From Paulownia fortunei (lineage: Eukaryota > Streptophyta > Magnoliopsida > Lamiales > Paulowniaceae): a stretch of DNA of 64,000 nucleotides. The first letter of the stretch is position 1. The number at the start of each line of letters is the position of its first letter. Location of the stretch: assembly GCA_019321725.1 (NCBI GenBank), contig CM033118.1, forward strand, positions 10,566,071 through 10,630,070. The letters are read 5' to 3'. Positions 62,093 to 64,000 of the stretch are shown in pieces. Position numbers and translations under genes: made by a program. The notes beneath the pieces are model-generated. The model was not told the origin of the DNA. It saw only the letters and a list, made by a program, of their open reading frames with translations, and searched no databases.

Positions 62093-62110
62093 TCCACGAT
62101 AAAGGCGCCA
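62093..62110 (-). other. primer-binding site of element C
   Basis: The minus strand reads tggcgcctttatcgtgga, six bases after the LTR end. TGGCGCC followed by a GTTGxCGGGGA-type sequence is the usual plant gypsy primer site; the second half is partly decayed. Confidence 0.75.
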
Positions 62111-62116
62111 AAAATA

Positions 62117-63730
62117 TGTTACAACTTTAAGGTTGCAAAGCCAAATGTAGGTTGTATTAAGTAATAAATTTTTTGTGAATTCGAGGTCGATCCATAGGGA
62201 AGTTGTTTGAAGAATTCAGAATTACAATTCTAAAAAAATGGGATTTATGTAAATCAAAATATATGAATAGTTAATGTATATTGTAACTAAAGTAATAAAA
62301 GTATTGAGGATTAAGAATTCACTCTTGAGTTTTGGATAGAAAAATGATTATTTATTCTTTTTACCTCTATTAATTACCACTATTGGAATCCATACATAAT
62401 GAAGGTTCCAATGGGAAGATATTATCAAATAACTCATGCAATAAGGCAATCATGATATTATCTTACTATTGCAAATTATCTCTTAACGCCAACACTTATT
62501 TATGGGATCAAACATTTATGCACACCTTTGTCAACAACAAATTTAGGTTTTACATTAGCAGTTGATGGGGTAAAACTGTACAATAAGCTAAATGAACCCA
62601 AGTATTTGTTGCGTCATTGGAGATACATAAATCAAGAATCACCACAAAATAACCAGGGTTTAGATCAAAACTCAAAATAATAATACAACATACTTAAATA
62701 TTTTCTACCTTTATAACCATTCCTCTCCCTCCATCAAGAGGTTTATCCTTTTTCCTCAGCAAAATAAAACTTAGAAAGACATAATAAAAGTAGCAAAGAC
62801 TAAAAATAGAAGAGAAACTAGAGAATACATTTCTATTACTATAAGAAAACTTACATTACTAGAAAATATACATACTAGAAAACTTAGCCTAAAGAAACCT
62901 TCTACCCCTCCCTTTTACAAGATAAATACATGGCCTATTTATAGTACTTGGAGTAAGCTAGAGGCCAAACAAATAATGGAGGGGTTAATCAAGTGGTATG
63001 CTAGTTGCTAAGAGTTGGTAAGTTATTATACTAAGTTCTCACTACCGAATTAAAATACATTTTTAGGTCAGATACAACCATATTTGATGATGAATAAAAA
63101 TAACAAAAATTGTAGATATTTCAGTTTTAATATATGTTCATATATCATTTGTCAAATTTGGGTGTTAGATGAAGGAGATATGGTCAAATTACCAAATCAA
63201 GTCCAAGAGTTGTCCTTTAACATCAATAGCAACTTGCAACCTATGTTTTTACCATTTTGACACATTTTCTTACCATTATGTCTTCAATAAACTTGTTTAT
63301 TACTCTTTTGTATAACATATCAAAATGGAAGCCCAAATAAATTTGAGCTTAAGAGATATGACCTAATTGACCAATAAGTCAATATTGGGTTGAATTTTGA
63401 TTCGAATTTTGGTGATCCATTTTATGCAACTAATTGGATGATTTTTTTGCTATAGTCAAGATAGAATTGGGCTGAGCTTTCAACAGAAAAGTTGTACTTC
63501 TATCTATTGGATTTCAAATGAAATAGGATTCAGGTCCATAGGGCCTTTGATCATGGAGTTATGCTCAAAATACCAAAACTGCACAAGTTTGGAAACATGC
63601 TTCTTTTGATCTTTTTTTATTCATTGATTCTCTAACACAAAACATTAATAAAACAATAATATTAACAAGAATAAAGCAAGAAAATTATGAAGATTTTGAT
63701 ACAAAAATATGTCAAAATATACACTTATCA
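62117..63730 (-). repeat. 5' LTR of element C
   Basis: 1,614 bp, from tgataagtgtatat (63730) to gttgtaaca (62117). A reversed TATA motif, ctatttata, lies at 62935-62943. It shows the uninterrupted version of the site where the solo LTR entered the 3' LTR. Confidence 0.92.
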
Positions 63731-63735
63731 GTTCT
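63731..63735 (+). other. target site duplicate of element C, right
   Basis: gttct is followed by cccaaacctaactg, the continuation of element B's protease sequence that breaks off at 49460. Confidence 0.88.
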
Positions 63736-64000
63736 CCCAAACCTAACTGTTCATAAACTGAGAAAGGTAGAAGATTTATACTAGCACCATGATCAAGCAA
63801 AATATGCTCTATTCTAGTGTTTCCTATGGTACATGAAATGGTTGGACAACCTGAATCTTTGTACTTGGGTGCAGTGAATTGTTGAATAGGCCTTCTTTTG
63901 TACATGATGTTTTCTTTTGATTGTACACAATTCTTTCAAAAATTTGGTATGAGAAGTAACATGTTTGATTACATCTAATATAGAATATTAATCTTGACTT
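63731..64000 (-). pseudogene. aspartic protease 5' part of element B
   Basis: The minus-strand frame from 63905 holds SGCPTISCTIGNTRIEHILL, DHGASINLLPFSVYEQLGLG, where the active site reads DHGAS. It is the upstream half of the protease whose downstream half is at 49460-48790; element C separates the two. The rest of gag and the 5' LTR of B lie outside the window. Confidence 0.85.

Larger units (their letters stand above)
49461..63730 (-). mobile_element. Ty3/gypsy element C, complete with both LTRs, carries LOG
   Basis: A structurally complete element, 14.27 kb including a 2.33-kb nested solo LTR. On the minus strand: 5' LTR (63730-62117), primer site, gag, protease, RT, RNase H, integrase, ORF X, LOG, non-coding 3' region, purine tract and 3' LTR (53404-49461). 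The 5-bp target duplication GTTCT flanks it inside the protease gene of element B. LTRs begin TGATAAG and end CA. The two LTRs look about 90 percent identical by eye, so the insertion is not recent. No open pol frame remains. Confidence 0.92.

Noticed and set aside
1..64000. tRNA, rRNA or other structured RNA genes
   Set aside because: None could be recognised by eye; TGGTATCAGAGC-like and TGGCGCC sites are primer-binding sites of retroelements, not tRNA genes.

Overview
This window reads as repeat-rich, gene-poor nuclear DNA of a flowering plant, probably pericentromeric or otherwise heterochromatic. The evidence is AT-rich sequence, long-terminal-repeat (LTR) retrotransposons of plant Ty1/copia and Ty3/gypsy lineages, LINE pieces, a Helitron-type helicase relic, an intronless ribosomal-protein pseudogene and a satellite-like tandem array. 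I see no intact single-copy host gene and cannot name the species. Almost every coding region is broken by stops or frameshifts.

Layout. 1-4051: 3' part of a copia element (integrase, RT, RNase H, 3' LTR). 4205-5200 (-): LINE C-terminus. 5517-5962 (-): processed pseudogene of 40S ribosomal protein S18. 6030-9442: two related copia-type LTRs flanking only a non-coding leader. 10376-15803 (+): element A, a 5'-truncated Ty3/gypsy element. 16643-17250: possible copia LTR. 18320-19270 (-): PIF1/Helitron helicase relic. 20385-28747 and 33363-38233: a tandem array of about 870-bp monomers, each an LTR-like promoter segment fused to a piece of Ty3/gypsy integrase. It is interrupted by a truncated chromovirus-like gypsy element (28748-33362) and ends at a 100-N gap. 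38334-39900: LINE RT. 40080-41665: copia pol fragment. 41666-64000: a nested stack on the minus strand. Element B is inserted in the copia pol; element C is inserted in B's protease gene with target duplication GTTCT; and a solo LTR is inserted in C's 3' LTR with target duplication CTTAT.

Most interesting content. Elements A, B and C are relatives that all carry, between integrase and 3' LTR and in sense orientation, (i) a conserved small ORF of unknown function (ORF X) and (ii) an intronless, full-length copy of a plant LONELY GUY (LOG) gene, the cytokinin riboside 5'-monophosphate phosphoribohydrolase that releases active cytokinin. All three LOG copies are now disrupted, each at different positions. 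This fits a host gene captured once by a retrotransposon lineage, spread with it, and decaying independently. The second notable system is the integrase-derived satellite, with a three-monomer higher-order repeat of about 2,620 bp and an internal inverted duplication able to form a hairpin.
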